From a virus: a stretch of 22,952 bases of DNA. The stretch's first letter is position 1. Each line of letters opens with the position of its first letter. The DNA lies in the IMG/VR virus record IMGVR_UViG_3300031928_000027, positions 1 to 22,952 of that record; one strand, 5' to 3'. Under the pieces are notes generated by a model. The model had not been told where the DNA came from and did no database searches. It saw only the letters and a program-made list of their open reading frames with translations. Of this stretch, positions 22,933 to 22,952 are shown piece by piece. The translations under genes were made by a program, and so were the position numbers.

Positions 22933-22952
22933 TTAATATAATCCCTTCTTTC

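Overview
The window looks like the nucleotide-metabolism and replication block of a bacteriophage (or prophage) of a low-G+C Gram-positive host. It is strongly AT-rich. Nearly every gene is preceded by an AGGAGG-type ribosome binding site. The three best promoters match the sigma-A consensus with 17-bp spacers. All convincing genes lie on the minus strand, tightly packed, often with 1-4 base overlaps. No tRNA, rRNA, CRISPR array, insertion sequence, integrase or virion gene is visible, so lytic versus temperate lifestyle cannot be decided here.

Transcription runs from high to low coordinates. At the right end (22932-21991) is a GH130-type mannoside phosphorylase/hydrolase. A consensus promoter (21927-21899) then drives a short operon: a 62-aa protein, a 35-aa peptide, a 164-aa protein of unknown function, and at 20984-20592 a protein with the Acb2/Tad1 anti-defence sponge domain, which in its known families sequesters the signalling nucleotides of CBASS and Thoeris. 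A second, extended -10 promoter (20404-20376), with 10-bp-phased AGCAT repeats upstream of it, opens the replication/recombination operon. This encodes an SSB-like protein with an acidic tail, a Sak4-like RecA-fold ATPase, a 147-aa unknown protein, a DnaB-like helicase, a DnaG-type primase, a RecB-family PD-(D/E)XK nuclease, a family B DNA polymerase with a long extra C-terminal region, and a RecD-like helicase. Two small hairpins sit between genes in this operon.

A third consensus promoter (7410-7382) follows the helicase. It is followed by a short leader ORF and three tandem near-palindromes (7283-7225), then by four small unknown genes, an adenosylcobalamin-dependent (class II) ribonucleotide reductase and a trimeric dUTPase. 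Below 2465 lies a run of small proteins, many rich in cysteine, with a DUF488-like protein and a small WYL-like protein among them.

Three free-standing endonuclease-type genes (3018-3779, 12091-12732, 15006-15845) are inserted at junctions between core nucleotide or replication genes, a pattern typical of homing genes. Together the core genes make dNTPs, keep dUTP out of DNA, unwind, prime and copy the genome and recombine it. The Acb2/Tad1 operon probably protects this programme from host signalling-based immunity. Several genes missing from a simple long-ORF view were recovered by hand: 1414-1590, 1992-2171, 2330-2464, 6211-6357, 21523-21630. Several starts were reassigned from ribosome binding sites.
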